A DNA stretch of 64,000 bases from Puniceibacterium confluentis. Lineage in GTDB: Bacteria; Pseudomonadota; Alphaproteobacteria; Rhodobacterales; Rhodobacteraceae. Location of the stretch: assembly GCF_007923445.1 (NCBI RefSeq), contig NZ_VOJI01000011.1, forward strand, positions 121,551-185,550. Direction: 5' to 3'. Below are positions 63,603-64,000 of the stretch, in pieces (position 1 is the stretch's first letter; each line of letters opens with the position of its first letter). The position numbers were made by a program, and so were the translations under genes. Below the pieces are notes generated by a model. That model saw nothing but the letters and a program-made list of their open reading frames with translations, ran no database searches and was not told the DNA's origin.

Positions 63603-63841
63603 GCCGCGCGGTGCTGTCCGTCCGGGCGCAGGCGCTGGCCTATCGCATCTGGGGCCATGCCAGCCCGCTGGGCTGGGATGTCACCGCCGGACAGATCGCC
63701 GAGGCGCTGGGTGTCGATCCGCGCCGGGTCGGGCGCGTCGTCGCCGCCATGGGCTGGGGCACCCGGCTGCGCGCGTCGGTGTCGGTGCGCGGCTCCGAAG
63801 CCATGATGAACCATGTCGACGACTTTCTGGAGGGTGTCTGA
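63599..63841 (+). CDS. Small winged-helix DNA-binding protein
   Basis: The 80-aa frame starts at GTG 63599 (GTGA overlap). It reads AYRIWGHASPLGWDVTAGQIAEALGVDPRRVGRVVAAMGWGTRL, a winged-helix-like sequence. No family name. It is coupled to the previous membrane gene. Confidence 0.6.
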   Translation: MSRAVLSVRAQALAYRIWGHASPLGWDVTAGQIAEALGVDPRRVGRVVAAMGWGTRLRASVSVRGSEAMMNHVDDFLEGV

Positions 63842-64000
63842 TGGCCCCTTCGCGGATCATGCACGGCGGGGCTCTCTCCTCCTCCCTGAGCCACCTTTCC
63901 GCCCGTACCTTGGGGGCGCGGGTCGCCGTGCAGAGTGCCCCCGACCTCCCTTGCTGGAAGACTTCCCCGGCAGCGGCCTCCGGCCTGCCGGGGTTTTTTG
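63841..64000 (+). CDS. Possible further prophage frame, runs off the edge
   Basis: ATG 63841 overlaps the previous stop by one base and stays open to the window end. Its sequence contains the terminator-like hairpin 63965-63993, so either the frame is not real or the hairpin lies inside a gene. Only a weak call. Confidence 0.2.
   Translation, partial: MAPSRIMHGGALSSSLSHLSARTLGARVAVQSAPDLPCWKTSPAAASGLPGFF
63965..63999 (+). terminator. Intrinsic terminator at the right edge
   Basis: CCCCGGCAG (63965-63973) pairs with CTGCCGGGG (63985-63993), followed by six T (63994-63999). It would end the rightward early transcript beginning at 62516. Confidence 0.75.

Larger units (their letters stand above)
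58228..64000. mobile_element. Prophage or prophage-like integrative element, left part
   Basis: A tyrosine integrase adjoins tRNA-Leu, with a convergent excisionase-like gene, a leftward operon of small hypothetical genes and a divergent repressor/Cro pair. The rightward genes are packed with 4-bp overlaps. No structural phage genes are seen, as they would lie beyond the right edge, so a satellite or other element is possible. A window end-terminator is at 63965-63999. Confidence 0.85.

Overview
The window is high-GC, densely packed chromosomal DNA of an alphaproteobacterium, most likely a roseobacter-type Rhodobacteraceae. Supporting features are a one-gene (C4/Shemin) ALA synthase hemA with an FnrL-type box, a rodZ-like gene followed by ispG, an ygiC-ygiB pair, a 2-oxo-acid (TakP-like) TRAP transporter, a type I RTX protein, an OxyR/KatG divergon and an RF2 gene without a programmed frameshift. 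Assignment to the family is inference from gene content and protein wording; no 16S rRNA is present.

Left end (1-8.6 kb): the first codons of a soluble diiron (propane/phenol-type) monooxygenase alpha subunit run off the left edge. A gene-free kilobase with repeated GTAAC motifs follows, then a small operon (coiled-coil protein, WD40-like propeller, 60-aa protein), an unrecognised minus-strand gene and a divergent, atypical sigma-54 factor. Next come the YgiC/YgiB pair and a DUF6880-like protein.

Middle (8.6-49 kb): proline catabolism (putA), oxyR/katG, a six-gene dipeptide ABC importer-M19 dipeptidase operon with 4-bp overlaps between most genes, and an oxidoreductase. These are followed by a secreted RTX/PPC protein, an MltB-type lytic transglycosylase, a sulfotransferase-like and a glycosyltransferase gene, and an M20 dipeptidase. 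Then come hemA, rodZ, ispG, a transglutaminase, a DsbA-like oxidase, a BepA-like M48 protease, an aminotransferase, an amidase, PBP1A, prfB, and a divergent regulator/small protein pair. The ilvB-ilvN acetolactate synthase operon closes this part; its leader carries a readable Leu-Val-Val-Ile-Val attenuator.

Right (49-58.2 kb): a Cache histidine kinase/LuxR-type regulator pair is divergent from a TRAP operon whose large permease is nearly twice the usual length. A small ABM-like protein, dsbB and a DedA/YqaA-like gene follow, then tRNA-Leu(CAA).

Right end (58.2-64 kb): a prophage or integrative element sits against the tRNA-Leu 3' end. It has a tyrosine integrase preceded by six TGCGTAA sites, an overlapping convergent excisionase-like gene, a leftward early operon including a C5-methyltransferase-like protein, and a CI/Cro-like divergent switch. 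The same ACTCA/TGAGT operator half-site lies inside both the leftward and the rightward promoter. The element continues past the right edge.
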